From Enterobacter cloacae subsp. cloacae ATCC 13047 (GTDB lineage Bacteria > Pseudomonadota > Gammaproteobacteria > Enterobacterales > Enterobacteriaceae): a stretch of 64,000 nt of DNA. Position numbers and translations under genes: made by a program. The stretch spans positions 4,364,216 through 4,428,215 of the forward strand of contig NC_014121.1 in NCBI RefSeq assembly GCF_000025565.1. The letters run 5' to 3'. Shown one piece after another: positions 16,394 through 27,256 of the stretch; within the stretch, counting starts at the first letter, position 1; each line of letters opens with the position of its first letter. The notes under the pieces are model-generated. The model saw only the letters and a list, made by a program, of their open reading frames with translations. It was not told the origin of the DNA and did no database searches.

Positions 16394-18370
16394 TTACTCG
16401 TCTTCCAGGTAGGTGTACCCGTACAGACCCGCTTCAAACTCTTCCAGGAACTGCTGCTGCAGCGCGTCATCCAGACCGGTGTTTTTCACCTGATCGCGGA
16501 ATTGCGTCAGCAGGGTTTTCGGATCCAGCTGCACGTATTCCAGCATGTCCGCCACGGTGTCACCTTCGTCAGACAGCTCCACTTCCACGCTGCCGTCAGG
16601 GAAGACAAACACGTCAACCGCTTCGGTATCACCGAACAGGTTATGCATGTTGCCAAGGATCTCCTGATACGCGCCGACCATAAAGAAGCCCAGCATTGGC
16701 GGGTTCTCCGGGTCGTATTCCGGCATTGGCATGGTCGTTGCGATACCGTCGCCGTCAACATAGTGGTCGATGGCACCGTCGGAGTCACAGGTGATGTCCA
16801 GCAGCACCGCACGACGTTCCGGGGCGTGATTCAGCCCTTCCAGCGGCAGAACCGGGAACAGCTGATCGATACCCCAGGCATCCGGCATCGACTGGAACAG
16901 CGAGAAGTTGACGTAAATCTTGTCCGCCATACGTTCCTGCAATTCGTCGATAATCGGACGGTGCGCACGGTTGCTCGGGTCCAGCTGTTTCTGCACTTCA
17001 TGGCACATGTTCAGATAAAGCTGCTCGGCCCACGCGCGCTCCTGCAGGCTAAAGGTGCCTGAAGAGTAGCCGACGTGGATATCATGCAGGTCCATCTGGC
17101 TGTCGTGCAGCCATTCGCGCAGTGAACGGCGCGTGCCCGGCTCGTGCATTTCCTGCCAGGTTTCCCACATGCTTTGCAGCGAACGCGGGGCATCGTCTTG
17201 CGGAGGCGTCGCTTCGGTGATTTCGCTGCGCTCAACGCCGATGATGTTCGAGACCAGCACCGTATGGTGCGCGGTCACCGCGCGGCCAGACTCGGTGATC
17301 ACCGTCGGGTGCGGCAGGCCGTGCTCTTCACAGGCATCGCCAATCGCCCAGATAATGTTGTTCGCGTATTCGTTCAGGCCGTAGTTCACGGAGCAGTCGG
17401 ACTGCGAGCGGGTACCTTCATAGTCCACGCCCAGGCCGCCACCCACGTCAAAGCACTGAATATTGACGCCGAGCTTGTGCAGCTCAACGTAGAAACGCGC
17501 TGACTCACGCACGCCGGTAGCGATATCACGAATGTTGGCCATCTGCGAACCGAGGTGGAAGTGCAGCAGTTGAATGCTGTCCAGACGACCGCGCTCGCGC
17601 AGAATTTCCACCAGCTGCAGTACCTGGTTTGCCGCCAGACCGAATTTAGATTTTTCGCCGCCGGAGGACTGCCATTTACCGGAACCCTGCGAGGCCAGAC
17701 GCGCACGCACGCCAAGACGTGGCACCACGTTCAGGCGCTCGGCTTCTTCCAGCACGATAGCGATTTCTGTCATCTTCTCGATAACCAGATAGACCTTATG
17801 GCCCATCTTCTCGCCAATCAGCGCCAGACGAATGTATTCACGGTCTTTATAGCCGTTACAGACGATCACTGAACGGGTCATGCCCGCATGCGCCAGTACG
17901 GCCATCAGCTCTGCTTTTGAACCCGCTTCCAGGCCCAGCGGTTCGCCGGAGTGGATCAGGGATTCAATGACGCGGCGGTGCTGGTTCACCTTGATGGGGT
18001 AAACCAGGAAGTAGTCGCCTTTGTAACCGTAAGATTCACGCGCACGCTTGAACGCGGCGTTAATAGAACGCAGACGGTGTTGCAGGATCTGCGGGAAGCA
18101 GAACAGTGCAGGCAAACGCTGGCCCTGCGCCTCACGTGCTTTCACCAGTTTGGCGAGATCCACGCGCGCTTCAGGGACGTCCGGGTCCGGGCAGACGCTG
18201 ATGTGGCCCAGCTCGTTGACGTCGTAGTAGTTATTGCCCCACCAGGCAATATTATAAGTGCGCAGCATCTTGCTGGCTTCCTGGGAGCTCATCGCAACCT
18301 CCTGCATGGAACGTAGTACACCCTGTTCGCCCGCTGACGAAGGCGAAAAAGAAGACATGTCGTCAGACAT
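16394..18370 (-). CDS. speA: Biosynthetic arginine decarboxylase SpeA
   Basis: PLP-dependent arginine decarboxylase, making agmatine from arginine as the first step of the SpeA-SpeB putrescine route. The 658 residues match E. coli SpeA along the length. The PLP lysine lies in [11 protein letters not shown] and the glycine-rich phosphate site is [13 protein letters not shown]. The start MSDDMSSF is chosen by homology; four extra upstream codons (MRFA) are unlikely to be used. A REP-like repeat and an intrinsic terminator follow, then speB. Confidence 0.97.
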   Translation of the reverse strand: MSDDMSSFSPSSAGEQGVLRSMQEVAMSSQEASKMLRTYNIAWWGNNYYDVNELGHISVCPDPDVPEARVDLAKLVKAREAQGQRLPALFCFPQILQHRLRSINAAFKRARESYGYKGDYFLVYPIKVNQHRRVIESLIHSGEPLGLEAGSKAELMAVLAHAGMTRSVIVCNGYKDREYIRLALIGEKMGHKVYLVIEKMTEIAIVLEEAERLNVVPRLGVRARLASQGSGKWQSSGGEKSKFGLAANQVLQLVEILRERGRLDSIQLLHFHLGSQMANIRDIATGVRESARFYVELHKLGVNIQCFDVGGGLGVDYEGTRSQSDCSVNYGLNEYANNIIWAIGDACEEHGLPHPTVITESGRAVTAHHTVLVSNIIGVERSEITEATPPQDDAPRSLQSMWETWQEMHEPGTRRSLREWLHDSQMDLHDIHVGYSSGTFSLQERAWAEQLYLNMCHEVQKQLDPSNRAHRPIIDELQERMADKIYVNFSLFQSMPDAWGIDQLFPVLPLEGLNHAPERRAVLLDITCDSDGAIDHYVDGDGIATTMPMPEYDPENPPMLGFFMVGAYQEILGNMHNLFGDTEAVDVFVFPDGSVEVELSDEGDTVADMLEYVQLDPKTLLTQFRDQVKNTGLDDALQQQFLEEFEAGLYGYTYLEDE

Positions 18371-18378
18371 AGCGAACC

Positions 18379-18510
18379 TCAACTCTTTGTATTAAGTGTA
18401 AAACAGTTGACTACTATCGCAGCGTTATACGGCGATAACAACCCATAAACGGCTCCGTTTCCCAGCAGAGTATGCTGAAATCCAGACCGTGCGACCGGTT
18501 TCTTATTCAT
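18379..18510 (-). CDS. yqgB: Small acidic-stress protein YqgB
   Basis: A 43-residue protein matching E. coli YqgB, with KKPVA at the N-terminus and a conserved end [17 protein letters not shown]. It lies immediately upstream of speA in the same direction, 8 bases away, as in E. coli. The start MNKKPV is chosen by homology, although the frame stays open upstream to 18585. Function is poorly known. Confidence 0.88.
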   Translation of the reverse strand: MNKKPVARSGFQHTLLGNGAVYGLLSPYNAAIVVNCFTLNTKS

Positions 18511-18816
18511 ATCATTGTAAAACACGTATCCGAACTCTGTATGACAAGGTTCGGCGAAACCACGAGAAAACTCTTGTATTAACAAGAGCGCCCTTGTTCA
18601 GTTTTCACAAAGCGTGACCGGCTCTGGAATCCTGAGAAGCGCCGAGATGGGTATAACATCGGCAGGTTTGCAGACTAGAAGTGCGGGTTGCGGGAATCAA
18701 ATGCGCGCCAGAACGGCTGCGCTGAATTAGCGGAAAACGATGGTTCATTATCTCGTATCACCTCCACGGCCGCCTCTGCTGAAACGGACCACAAGCCAAA
18801 GCTAAAAGTTCACTGC

Positions 18817-19071
18817 TTAACCCGGCTGGAAGTGGCGACACGATGAGTTCATCGAGCGCTTTTTTGGTATGAGCCGCGCGCCGCGTTTTATACCGAGAAC
18901 AGGGGTAAAAAGCAAAAGATAAATACGCGGGTTGCCAGTAGCGTCAGGAAAAATTTCCAGTAATGAATTCAACTCAGTGACAGCGTTGTCAAAAAAAACT
19001 GGAAATCGGGCGAAGAAGTGACCTAAAATAGCCATCCAGATGTTAATCCATCTATACTGATTAACACTCAT
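18817..19071 (-). CDS. Hypothetical small protein at the yqgD position
   Basis: An 84-residue frame on the minus strand, ending before yqgB and divergent from metK. It has a hydrophobic stretch (IWMAILGHFFARFPVFF) and a second one (IYLLLFTPVLGI). Position and strand correspond to E. coli yqgD, but I cannot confirm sequence identity. It overlaps the proposed Met boxes of metK, so it could be non-coding. Confidence 0.4.
   Translation of the reverse strand: MSVNQYRWINIWMAILGHFFARFPVFFDNAVTELNSLLEIFPDATGNPRIYLLLFTPVLGIKRGARLIPKKRSMNSSCRHFQPG
19030..19053. promoter_or_regulatory. Candidate MetJ boxes upstream of metK
   Basis: Three adjacent octamers, AGCCATCC, AGATGTTA and ATCCATCT, each match the Met-box consensus AGACGTCT at 5 of 8 positions. 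metK is a known MetJ target in E. coli, and tandem imperfect boxes are the norm. Confidence 0.5.
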
Positions 19072-19173
19072 ACTGCCAGTGTCAAAAAACCTGCGGCCTT
19101 GGTAGAATTATCTCCTTTGGCTATTCCACACAGCAGCTTGAGCTAACCAAATTCCTCTTAGGTGAAATAAAAC

Positions 19174-20328
19174 ATGGCAAAACACCTGTTTACGTCCGAG
19201 TCCGTATCAGAAGGACATCCTGATAAAATTGCTGACCAAATCTCCGATGCGGTGCTGGATGCGATCCTGACTCAGGATCCGAAAGCGCGCGTAGCGTGTG
19301 AAACCTATGTCAAAACCGGCATGGTTCTGGTTGGCGGTGAGATCACCACCAGCGCATGGGTTGATATCGAAGAGATCACCCGTAACACGGTACGTGAGAT
19401 CGGTTATGTACATTCTGATATGGGCTTTGATGCCAATTCCTGCGCGGTTCTGAGCGCAATTGGTAAACAGTCTCCAGACATCAACCAGGGCGTTGACCGT
19501 GCCGATCCGCTGGAACAGGGCGCGGGTGACCAGGGCCTGATGTTCGGCTATGCAACCAACGAAACCGACGTGCTGATGCCAGCACCGGTGACCTACGCGC
19601 ACCGTCTGGTGCAGCGCCAGGCTGAAGTGCGTAAAAACGGCACCCTGCCATGGCTGCGCCCGGATGCAAAAAGCCAGGTGACCTTCCAGTACGACGACGG
19701 CAAAATCGTCGGCATTGACGCGGTGGTTCTGTCTACCCAGCATGCCGAAGATATCGATCAGAAATCCCTGCAGGAAGCAGTGATGGAAGAGATCATCAAG
19801 CCTGTTCTGCCAACCGAATGGCTGAGCAGCGCAACCAAATACTTCATCAACCCAACCGGACGCTTTGTGATTGGCGGCCCAATGGGTGACTGCGGTCTGA
19901 CCGGTCGTAAAATCATCGTTGATACCTACGGCGGCATGGCGCGTCACGGTGGCGGTGCATTCTCCGGTAAAGATCCATCAAAAGTGGACCGTTCTGCTGC
20001 TTACGCTGCACGCTATGTGGCGAAAAACATCGTTGCTGCAGGCCTGGCTGACCGCTGTGAGATCCAGGTTTCCTACGCCATCGGCGTGGCAGAGCCAACC
20101 TCCATCATGGTTGAAACCTTCGGTACTGAAAAAGTGCCTTCAGAACAGCTGACCCTGCTGGTGCGCGAGTTCTTCGACCTGCGTCCATACGGCCTGATTC
20201 AGATGCTGGATCTGCTGCACCCAATCTACAAAGAAACCGCTGCATACGGTCACTTTGGTCGCGAACATTTCCCATGGGAAAAAACCGACAAAGCCGCTCT
20301 GCTGCGTGAAGCTGCCGGTCTGAAGTAA
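19174..20328 (+). CDS. metK: S-adenosylmethionine synthase MetK
   Basis: Makes S-adenosylmethionine from methionine and ATP in the cytoplasm. The 384 residues are the E. coli length. Family signatures are visible: [15 protein letters not shown] at the N-terminus, [12 protein letters not shown] and [16 protein letters not shown]. An intrinsic terminator follows at 20351. Codon use looks like that of a highly expressed gene. Confidence 0.99.
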   Translation: MAKHLFTSESVSEGHPDKIADQISDAVLDAILTQDPKARVACETYVKTGMVLVGGEITTSAWVDIEEITRNTVREIGYVHSDMGFDANSCAVLSAIGKQSPDINQGVDRADPLEQGAGDQGLMFGYATNETDVLMPAPVTYAHRLVQRQAEVRKNGTLPWLRPDAKSQVTFQYDDGKIVGIDAVVLSTQHAEDIDQKSLQEAVMEEIIKPVLPTEWLSSATKYFINPTGRFVIGGPMGDCGLTGRKIIVDTYGGMARHGGGAFSGKDPSKVDRSAAYAARYVAKNIVAAGLADRCEIQVSYAIGVAEPTSIMVETFGTEKVPSEQLTLLVREFFDLRPYGLIQMLDLLHPIYKETAAYGHFGREHFPWEKTDKAALLREAAGLK

Positions 20329-20350
20329 TCGACTACCCGCTGCTTAAACA

Positions 20351-20376
20351 GGCCAGCCTTTGTGCTGGCCTTTTTT
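20351..20376 (+). terminator. metK terminator
   Basis: The stem GGCCAGC / GCTGGCC with a 6-base loop is followed by TTTTTT, 22 bases after the metK stop. Confidence 0.92.
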
Positions 20377-20396
20377 ATGTCGGGTGGCGGCAATGT

Positions 20397-20412
20397 TTGG
20401 AACCGCTTACAC
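20397..20412. promoter_or_regulatory. Distal gal operator (GalR/GalS)
   Basis: TTGGAACCGCTTACAC matches the 16-base GalR/GalS consensus GTGNAANCGNTTNCAC at all but the first defined base. It lies 182 bases upstream of a second operator, a spacing that could allow looping. Confidence 0.6.
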
Positions 20413-20578
20413 CTCACTTTCTAAACCCCGCTTTCAGAATATTCTCTTTGCATGATCGCCTTTCTTCTGCTGTTACATTTCCTTTCAGTTAAGTCTGAAA
20501 TTCACACAAACGCGATGCGCATCAATTAATTTACCTCTATATTTTCAAAGCTTTAATTATTTTTACGGTTGCAGCTTA

Positions 20579-20594
20579 GTGTAACCGATTACAC
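20579..20594. promoter_or_regulatory. Proximal gal operator (GalR/GalS)
   Basis: GTGTAACCGATTACAC is a full match to the GalR/GalS consensus. It lies 85 bases upstream of the galP start and only 3 bases from a CRP site. Confidence 0.85.
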
Positions 20595-20597
20595 CAT

Positions 20598-20613
20598 TGT
20601 GATTTGTCTCACA
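20598..20613. promoter_or_regulatory. CRP site of galP
   Basis: TGTGATTTGTCTCACA has a perfect TGTGA-N6-TCACA core, next to the proximal gal operator. Confidence 0.85.
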
Positions 20614-20678
20614 TATTTTTACGGGTCGCTCACCTACCCTTAACATCGATAAAACTGATAACCCAACTGGAGGGCATA

Positions 20679-22076
20679 ATGCCTGACAATAATAAACAGG
20701 GGCGTACGTCCAACAAGGCGATGACTTTCTTCGTCTGCTTCCTTGCCGCCCTGGCAGGATTACTCTTTGGCCTGGATATCGGCGTGATTGCCGGCGCTCT
20801 TCCCTTCATCGCAGACGAATTCCAGATTAACGCACATACCCAGGAATGGGTGGTCAGCTCCATGATGTTTGGCGCGGCCGTTGGTGCCGTCGGCAGCGGC
20901 TGGCTCTCTTTCAAGCTGGGACGTAAAAAGAGCCTGATGATTGGCGCGATCCTCTTCGTCGCCGGTTCCCTCTTCTCTGCCGCCGCCCCTAACGTTGAAG
21001 TGCTTATTCTTTCCCGCGTGCTGTTGGGGCTGGCCGTGGGCGTCGCGTCTTATACCGCGCCGCTTTACCTGTCAGAAATCGCGCCGGAGAAAATCCGCGG
21101 CAGTATGATTTCGATGTACCAGCTGATGATCACCATCGGTATTTTGGGTGCTTATCTTTCCGATACCGCGTTCAGCTACAGCGGCGCATGGCGCTGGATG
21201 CTGGGCGTGATCATCATTCCTGCCGTTCTGCTGCTGATTGGCGTCTTCTTCCTGCCGGACAGCCCGCGCTGGTTTGCCGCCAAACGCCGCTTCCACGATG
21301 CTGAACGGGTACTCTTACGCCTGCGAGATACCAGCGCAGAGGCGAAGAACGAGCTGGAAGAGATCCGCGAAAGCCTGAAGGTGAAACAGTCTGGCTGGGC
21401 GCTGTTCAAAGAGAACAGCAACTTCCGCCGCGCGGTGTTCCTTGGCGTGCTGTTACAGGTAATGCAACAGTTCACCGGGATGAACGTCATCATGTATTAC
21501 GCGCCAAAAATCTTTGAACTGGCGGGTTATACCAATACCACCGAGCAGATGTGGGGCACCGTGATCGTGGGGCTGACCAACGTGCTGGCGACCTTCATCG
21601 CCATCGGTCTGGTCGACCGCTGGGGACGCAAGCCAACGCTGACCCTGGGCTTCCTGGTGATGGCCGCCGGTATGGGGATTCTCGGTACCATGATGCATAT
21701 GGGCATTCACTCTCCAACCGCGCAGTACCTGGCGGTAGGTATGCTGCTGATGTTTATCGTCGGGTTTGCAATGAGTGCCGGTCCGCTGATTTGGGTTCTG
21801 TGCTCTGAAATCCAGCCGCTGAAAGGGCGTGATTTCGGTATCACCTGCTCTACCGCGACCAACTGGATTGCCAATATGATCGTCGGTGCCACGTTCCTGA
21901 CCATGCTCAACACGCTGGGTAATGCGAACACCTTCTGGGTCTACGCCGGTCTGAACCTGTTCTTTATTATTCTCACCGTCTGGCTGGTTCCTGAAACCAA
22001 ACACGTTTCACTGGAACACATTGAACGTAACCTGATGAAAGGTCGTCCGCTGCGCGAAATCGGCGCACACGACTAA
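20679..22076 (+). CDS. galP: Galactose:H+ symporter GalP
   Basis: Inner-membrane sugar porter of the MFS family that imports galactose and other hexoses with protons. At 465 residues it is nearly identical to E. coli GalP. The sugar-porter motifs GRKK (after helix 2), PDSPRW (after helix 6), QQFTGMN (helix 7), DRWGRKP and PETKH (end) are all present. The start MPDNNKQG follows AGGAGGGCAT-like ribosome binding sequence CTGGAGGG. Gal operators and a CRP site lie upstream. Confidence 0.98.
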   Translation: MPDNNKQGRTSNKAMTFFVCFLAALAGLLFGLDIGVIAGALPFIADEFQINAHTQEWVVSSMMFGAAVGAVGSGWLSFKLGRKKSLMIGAILFVAGSLFSAAAPNVEVLILSRVLLGLAVGVASYTAPLYLSEIAPEKIRGSMISMYQLMITIGILGAYLSDTAFSYSGAWRWMLGVIIIPAVLLLIGVFFLPDSPRWFAAKRRFHDAERVLLRLRDTSAEAKNELEEIRESLKVKQSGWALFKENSNFRRAVFLGVLLQVMQQFTGMNVIMYYAPKIFELAGYTNTTEQMWGTVIVGLTNVLATFIAIGLVDRWGRKPTLTLGFLVMAAGMGILGTMMHMGIHSPTAQYLAVGMLLMFIVGFAMSAGPLIWVLCSEIQPLKGRDFGITCSTATNWIANMIVGATFLTMLNTLGNANTFWVYAGLNLFFIILTVWLVPETKHVSLEHIERNLMKGRPLREIGAHD

Positions 22077-22134
22077 TCCTCTTGCGGGAGGCGCCTCTTG
22101 CGCCTCCCCGCTTCGCGCTTTATGCTCTGCCCCT

Positions 22135-22632
22135 ATGAAAGCACCCCGTCTCCCCATCGCCATTCAGCAAGCCGTTATGCGCAGCCTGCGGGAAAAACTC
22201 GCCCAGGCCAACCTGAAGCTCGGCCGTAATTATCCGGAGCCGAAACTCGTCTACCACCAGCGAGGAACCGCGGCGGGTACCGCCTGGCTGGAATCCTATG
22301 AGATCCGCCTGAACCCGGTTCTGATGATGGAAAACCAGCAGGCGTTTATCGAGGAGGTGGTACCGCACGAACTGGCACACCTTCTGGTATGGAAACACTT
22401 CGGCCGCGTGGCTCCGCACGGCAAAGAGTGGAAATGGATGATGGAGGCGGTACTCGGCGTTCCGGCACGCCGTACTCATCAGTTTGAACTGGAATCGGTA
22501 CGCCGTAATACCTTCCCCTACCGCTGCCAGTGCCAGCAGCATCAGCTCACCGTTCGTCGCCATAATCGTGTGGTACGCGGCGAGGCAACCTACCGCTGCG
22601 TGAAGTGCGGCGAGCCACTGGTCGCAGAATAA
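22135..22632 (+). CDS. sprT: SprT-like zinc metalloprotease family protein
   Basis: A 165-residue SprT family protein. The zinc motif [12 protein letters not shown] (HExxH) lies in the middle, with a C-terminal zinc-ribbon pattern CQCQQH...CVKCG. It is the E. coli length. Its cellular role in bacteria is not settled; the fold is shared with eukaryotic Spartan proteases that clear DNA-protein crosslinks. It lies just ahead of endA, as in E. coli. Confidence 0.95.
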   Translation: MKAPRLPIAIQQAVMRSLREKLAQANLKLGRNYPEPKLVYHQRGTAAGTAWLESYEIRLNPVLMMENQQAFIEEVVPHELAHLLVWKHFGRVAPHGKEWKWMMEAVLGVPARRTHQFELESVRRNTFPYRCQCQQHQLTVRRHNRVVRGEATYRCVKCGEPLVAE

Positions 22633-22726
22633 CCAACTGAACTTTCAGGAACTTTCCTGATCTGGCTGATTGCATACCGGAACAACTTTCGCTACGTTGC
22701 GGGCTCGTTTTGACACGGAGTGTAAG

Positions 22727-23434
22727 ATGTCCCGTAATTTCTCTCTCGCGGTTGCCTTTTTGACAACGGCCCTCTCCGGCCAGGCTCTGGCCGACGGTAT
22801 CAACAGTTTTTCCCAGGCCAAAGCGGCAGGCGTGAAGGTCAACGCTGACGTGCCGGGCGATTTCTACTGTGGCTGCAAAATTAACTGGCAGGGTAAAAAA
22901 GGGATCGTTGACCTTGAATCCTGCGGCTATAAGGTGCGTAAAAACGAAAACCGCGCCAGCCGCATCGAGTGGGAACATGTGGTTCCGGCATGGCAGTTTG
23001 GTCACCAGCGCCAGTGCTGGCAGGATGGCGGACGTAAAAACTGCGCCAAAGATCCGGTCTATCGTCAGATGGAAAGCGATATGCACAACCTGCAGCCGGC
23101 GGTTGGCGAAGTCAATGGCGATCGCGGCAACTTTATGTACAGCCAGTGGAACGGTGGCGAAGGTCAGTATGGCCAGTGCGGTATGAAGGTTGATTTTAAA
23201 GAGAAAGTCGCTGAGCCACCCGCCCGGGCACGCGGCAGCATTGCCCGCACGTACTTCTATATGCGCGATCGTTACAACCTCAACCTTTCCCGCCAGCAAA
23301 CCCAACTGTTTAACGCCTGGAATAAACAATATCCGGTCACCGAGTGGGAATGTCAGCGCGACGAACGCATCGCCAGGGTCCAGGGGAATCATAACCCTTA
23401 CGTCCAGCGGGCTTGCCAGGCGCAAAAGAGCTAA
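22727..23434 (+). CDS. endA: Periplasmic endonuclease I EndA
   Basis: DNA-specific endonuclease I, secreted to the periplasm. The 235 residues match E. coli EndA. The start [12 protein letters not shown] gives a classical signal peptide cleaved after QALA. The His-Me finger active region is visible at [13 protein letters not shown], with GDRGNF downstream, and many paired cysteines fit a periplasmic fold. An earlier in-frame ATG at 22670 is not favoured. Confidence 0.96.
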   Translation: MSRNFSLAVAFLTTALSGQALADGINSFSQAKAAGVKVNADVPGDFYCGCKINWQGKKGIVDLESCGYKVRKNENRASRIEWEHVVPAWQFGHQRQCWQDGGRKNCAKDPVYRQMESDMHNLQPAVGEVNGDRGNFMYSQWNGGEGQYGQCGMKVDFKEKVAEPPARARGSIARTYFYMRDRYNLNLSRQQTQLFNAWNKQYPVTEWECQRDERIARVQGNHNPYVQRACQAQKS

Positions 23435-23486
23435 CCTACACTAGCGGCAATTCGCTTACACAGCATGACACATGGAATTTTTGACT

Positions 23487-24218
23487 ATGCGTATTCCTCG
23501 CATCTATCACCCTGAACTGATTACCGCTGGCCGCGAAATCGCCCTGTCTGACGATGCCGCCAACCATGTTGGCCGCGTGCTGCGCATGGGGGCAGGCCAG
23601 GCGATTCAGCTGTTTGACGGCTCCAACCAGGTTTTCGACGCGGAAATTACGCGGGCGGATAAAAAAAGCGTGCACGTCAATGTGCTGCGCGGCGAAATCG
23701 ATGACCGTGAATCGCCGCTGCACATTCATCTGGGCCAGGTGATGTCGCGCGGGGAAAAGATGGAGTTCACCATTCAGAAATCCATTGAACTGGGTGTAAG
23801 CCTCATTACGCCACTTTTTTCTGAGCGCTGCGGCGTTAAACTGGACGCGGAACGTCTGAACAAGAAGATCCAGCAGTGGCAGAAAATTGCCATTGCTGCC
23901 TGTGAACAGAGTGGCCGCAACCGTATTCCGGAGATCCGCCCGGCGATGGACCTGGAAGACTGGTGTGCAGAAGAGGAGAGCGGGCTCAAGCTCAATCTCC
24001 ATCCGCGCGCCAGCGCCAGCATCAATACGTTGCCGCTGCCCGTTGAGCGTGTACGCCTGCTGATTGGCCCGGAAGGCGGCCTGTCGGCAGATGAAATTGC
24101 CATGACGGCGCGTTACCAGTTTACTGATATTCTGTTGGGACCTCGCGTTCTGCGCACTGAGACAACGGCACTCACAGCCATCACCGCGCTACAGGTGCGG
24201 TTTGGCGATCTGGGTTGA
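23487..24218 (+). CDS. rsmE: 16S rRNA m3U1498 methyltransferase RsmE
   Basis: SPOUT-class methyltransferase that modifies U1498 of 16S rRNA. The 243 residues equal E. coli RsmE, with the knot motifs [10 protein letters not shown] and [11 protein letters not shown] binding SAM near the C-terminus. The start [10 protein letters not shown] is chosen by homology over an ATG five codons upstream. gshB follows after 19 bases. Confidence 0.97.
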   Translation: MRIPRIYHPELITAGREIALSDDAANHVGRVLRMGAGQAIQLFDGSNQVFDAEITRADKKSVHVNVLRGEIDDRESPLHIHLGQVMSRGEKMEFTIQKSIELGVSLITPLFSERCGVKLDAERLNKKIQQWQKIAIAACEQSGRNRIPEIRPAMDLEDWCAEEESGLKLNLHPRASASINTLPLPVERVRLLIGPEGGLSADEIAMTARYQFTDILLGPRVLRTETTALTAITALQVRFGDLG

Positions 24219-24237
24219 CCCATTAACGGAGAAGAAC

Positions 24238-25185
24238 ATGATCAAGCTCGGCATCGTGATGGACCCCATCGCAAACATTAACATCAAGAAAGATTCCAGC
24301 TTCGCCATGCTGCTGGAAGCGCAGCGACGCGGCTATGAGCTCCACTATATGGAGATGAACGATCTTTATCTGATCAACGGTGAAGCCCGCGCACGCACCC
24401 GCATCGTTAACGTCGAGCAGAATTACGACAAATGGTACGAATTCGGCAGCGAGCAGGATATTGCGCTCGCCGATCTCAACGTCATCCTGATGCGTAAAGA
24501 TCCTCCGTTCGACACCGAATACATCTACTGCACCTATATCCTTGAGCGCGCAGAAGAAAAAGGGACGCTTATCGTCAATAAGCCGCAGAGCCTGCGCGAC
24601 TGCAACGAAAAGCTCTACACCGCCTGGTTCTCCGATCTGACGCCGGAAACGCTGGTGACCCGCAGCAAAACACAGCTTAAGGCATTCTGGCAGAAGCACG
24701 GTGATATCATCATGAAGCCGCTGGACGGCATGGGCGGTGCGTCTATTTTCCGCGTAAAAGAAGGCGACCCGAATATCGGCGTGATTGCCGAAACGCTGAC
24801 CGAACTGGGTACGCGTTACTGCATGGCACAGAACTATCTGCCCGCGATTAAAGATGGCGATAAACGCGTCCTGATCGTGGATGGTGAACCCGTGCCTTAC
24901 TGCCTGGCACGTATCCCGCAGGGGGGCGAAACCCGTGGCAATCTGGCGGCCGGTGGCCGTGGCGAACCGCGTCCGTTAAGCGAAAGCGACTGGGAAATTG
25001 CCCGCCGCGTCGGCCCAACGCTGAAAGCCAAAGGCCTGATCTTTGTTGGCCTGGATATCATTGGCGATCGTCTGACCGAAGTGAACGTCACCAGCCCGAC
25101 CTGCATTCGTGAAATTGAAGCGGAATTCCCGGTCTCGATCACCGGAATGCTGATGGACGCCATCGAAAAACGTCTCCAGAAATAA
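24238..25185 (+). CDS. gshB: Glutathione synthetase GshB
   Basis: ATP-grasp ligase that joins gamma-glutamylcysteine to glycine, the second step of glutathione synthesis. The 315 residues match E. coli GshB, starting MIKLGIVMDPI. ATP-grasp elements such as KPLDGMGGASIF and the metal site VGLDIIGDRLTEVNVTSP are present. It is probably co-transcribed with rsmE and ends at a hairpin at 25203. Confidence 0.97.
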   Translation: MIKLGIVMDPIANINIKKDSSFAMLLEAQRRGYELHYMEMNDLYLINGEARARTRIVNVEQNYDKWYEFGSEQDIALADLNVILMRKDPPFDTEYIYCTYILERAEEKGTLIVNKPQSLRDCNEKLYTAWFSDLTPETLVTRSKTQLKAFWQKHGDIIMKPLDGMGGASIFRVKEGDPNIGVIAETLTELGTRYCMAQNYLPAIKDGDKRVLIVDGEPVPYCLARIPQGGETRGNLAAGGRGEPRPLSESDWEIARRVGPTLKAKGLIFVGLDIIGDRLTEVNVTSPTCIREIEAEFPVSITGMLMDAIEKRLQK

Positions 25186-25202
25186 CTTACCAATACTATT
25201 AG

Positions 25203-25250
25203 TGACAGCACCCCGGTTTGTCCGCATACTGGGGCTGTCGCTTTTTAAAC
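25203..25250 (+). terminator. gshB terminator
   Basis: The stem GACAGCACCCC / GGGGCTGTC with a 14-base loop is followed by GCTTTTTAAA, 20 bases after the gshB stop. Confidence 0.75.
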
Positions 25251-25271
25251 CAGGAAACAGTACCTCTGACA

Positions 25272-25832
25272 ATGAATTTACAGCATCACTTTCTTATTGC
25301 CATGCCTGCTCTCCAGGACCCGATTTTCCGCCGCTCCGTGGTTTATATTTGTGAATACAATGAAGACGGCGCGATGGGCATTATCATCAACAAACCGCTG
25401 GAAAACCTGCAGGTTGAAGGGATTCTGGAAAAGCTGAAAATTACAGCTGAAGCGCGCCTGCCGGAAATCCGTCTTGATAAACCGGTAATGCTGGGTGGCC
25501 CCCTTGCAGAGGATCGCGGTTTTATCCTGCATACGCCGCCCATTTTCTCTTCCAGTATTCGTATCTCTGACAACACGGTGATCACCACCTCCCGCGATGT
25601 GCTGGAAACGCTGGGCACCGCAGAACAGCCTTCCGAAGTGCTGGTGGCACTGGGTTACGCCTCCTGGGAGAAGGGTCAGCTTGAACAGGAGATCCTTGAT
25701 AACGCCTGGCTCACCGCACCTGCGGATATGAATATCCTGTTTAAAACCCCTATCGCCGATCGCTGGCGTGATGCGGCGAAACTGATTGGCATTGATATTC
25801 TGACCATGCCAGGCGTAGCGGGGCACGCGTAA
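25272..25832 (+). CDS. yqgE: YqgE family protein (UPF0301)
   Basis: A 186-residue protein of the UPF0301/DUF179 family, matching E. coli YqgE. The N-terminal [12 protein letters not shown] start and the motifs [13 protein letters not shown] and [13 protein letters not shown] are typical. The biochemical role is unknown. Its stop overlaps the ruvX start by one base (TAATG), implying translational coupling. Confidence 0.95.
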   Translation: MNLQHHFLIAMPALQDPIFRRSVVYICEYNEDGAMGIIINKPLENLQVEGILEKLKITAEARLPEIRLDKPVMLGGPLAEDRGFILHTPPIFSSSIRISDNTVITTSRDVLETLGTAEQPSEVLVALGYASWEKGQLEQEILDNAWLTAPADMNILFKTPIADRWRDAAKLIGIDILTMPGVAGHA

Positions 25833-26248
25833 TGAGCGGCACACTTCTGGCCTTCGACTTTGGCACGAAAAGCATTGGCGTCGCCGTCGGCCAGCGTATC
25901 ACCGGCACCGCTCGCCCGCTCACGGCCCTTAAGGCGAACGACGGCACACCGGACTGGAACCTCATTGAGCGTCTGCTCAAAGAGTGGCAGCCAGACGATG
26001 TGATTGTCGGTCTGCCGCTGAACATGGATGGCACTGAACAGCCGCTTACCGCCCGCGCGCGTAAGTTTGCCAATAAAATCCACGGTCGCTTTGGCGTTTC
26101 CGTGAAACTCCACGACGAACGATTGAGTACCGTCGAAGCGCGTGCCGGCCTGTTTGAGCACGGGGGTTTCCGCGCACTCAACAAAGGCAGCGTCGATTCG
26201 GCTTCTGCCGTCATTATCCTCGAAAGCTATTTCGAACAGGGTTACTGA
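25832..26248 (+). CDS. ruvX: RuvX/YqgF, Holliday-junction-resolvase-like nuclease
   Basis: A 138-residue RNase H-fold protein needed in E. coli for 16S rRNA 5'-end maturation. The conserved acidic residues lie in [15 protein letters not shown] (start), DERLSTVEA (middle) and [13 protein letters not shown] (end). It is one operon with yqgE (one-base overlap). It faces yggR convergently, with about 10 bases between stops. Confidence 0.96.
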   Translation: MSGTLLAFDFGTKSIGVAVGQRITGTARPLTALKANDGTPDWNLIERLLKEWQPDDVIVGLPLNMDGTEQPLTARARKFANKIHGRFGVSVKLHDERLSTVEARAGLFEHGGFRALNKGSVDSASAVIILESYFEQGY

Positions 26249-26258
26249 GCGCCGGGGC

Positions 26259-27239
26259 TTACAACCGCCCCTGCGCCCGTCGCTCTGCCAGGCTCTGGTC
26301 AAAGTTCTGCATCCCCGCCTGCTGACCGGTTTGAATAATCCCGGGCAACTGCCACGTTTTACCTTCGCGGATAAGGTTCGCTGCCGCTGGCGTATTCACC
26401 AGCAGTTCATACAGCGCGACGCGCCCACCCTGCAGGTCGGGAAGCAGTCTTTGCGCCAGCACCGCCCGCAGGCTGCCGGCCAGCTGATTACGCACCGGGT
26501 CTTTCTCCTGCGCCGGGAACGTATCGATCAGCCGTTCAATCGCCTGAGAGGCACCGCGGGTGTGCAGCGTCGCCAGCACCAGATGCCCGGTTTCAGCGGC
26601 CGTCAGCGCCAGGCGGATCGTTTCGCTGTCGCGCAGTTCTCCCAGCAGGATGACATCCGGATCTTCACGCAACGCAGCGCGCAGCGCCTCGGCAAATGAG
26701 GGACTGTGCAGGCCGATCTCTCGCTGCTGAATCAGGCAACGTTCACTCTGATAGACAAACTCCACCGGATCTTCCAGCGTCAGAATATGCCCATCCGTCT
26801 GGTGATTAAGAAAATCCACCATTGCCGCAAGGGTGGTAGATTTGCCGCGGCCGGTTGCCCCCGTCACCAGTATCAGCCCACTGTCGTGGGATAAGAGTTC
26901 CGGGATAGCCCGGGGAACACCCAAAGCGGAGAGCTGCGGACAGGCCCGGGGCAACAGGCGTAGCGTGATGGAGTTGCCCTTCATCTGTTTAAAGGCACTT
27001 GCGCGCAGACGCTGGTTTCCCGTAAGGGTCACGGCAAAATCCACCTGCCCGCTTGCCCACCATGCCCCCTGCTGCTCATCGTTGAGCCACGTTTTCAGTA
27101 ACGCATCCACATCGGGAGAGGGAAAGGGAGCCGGTTCAAGGCGGCCTACTCTGCGCCAGCGCGGTGGCGAATCACTGCACAGGTGTAGATCGGAGACATT
27201 ATGCTTTACACTAAGGGCCACAATTTCTTCCACATCCAT
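26259..27239 (-). CDS. yggR: PilT-like secretion ATPase YggR
   Basis: A 326-residue hexameric ATPase of the PilT/GspE family. The Walker A motif is VTGATGRGKSTT, the Asp box EDPVEF and the Walker B-type LLGELRDSET follow, and the C-terminus is shorter than in true PilT. PilT retracts type IV pili, but no pilin genes are near, so the role in enterics is uncertain. It is divergent from yggS, 17 bases apart. Confidence 0.93.
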   Translation of the reverse strand: MDVEEIVALSVKHNVSDLHLCSDSPPRWRRVGRLEPAPFPSPDVDALLKTWLNDEQQGAWWASGQVDFAVTLTGNQRLRASAFKQMKGNSITLRLLPRACPQLSALGVPRAIPELLSHDSGLILVTGATGRGKSTTLAAMVDFLNHQTDGHILTLEDPVEFVYQSERCLIQQREIGLHSPSFAEALRAALREDPDVILLGELRDSETIRLALTAAETGHLVLATLHTRGASQAIERLIDTFPAQEKDPVRNQLAGSLRAVLAQRLLPDLQGGRVALYELLVNTPAAANLIREGKTWQLPGIIQTGQQAGMQNFDQSLAERRAQGRL

Positions 27240-27256
27240 ACATTACTCCTCGGAAA

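Noticed and set aside
18586..18816. Possible small gene or sRNA between yqgB and the yqgD-like frame
   Set aside because: No promoter-terminator pair or conserved small frame could be supported by eye.
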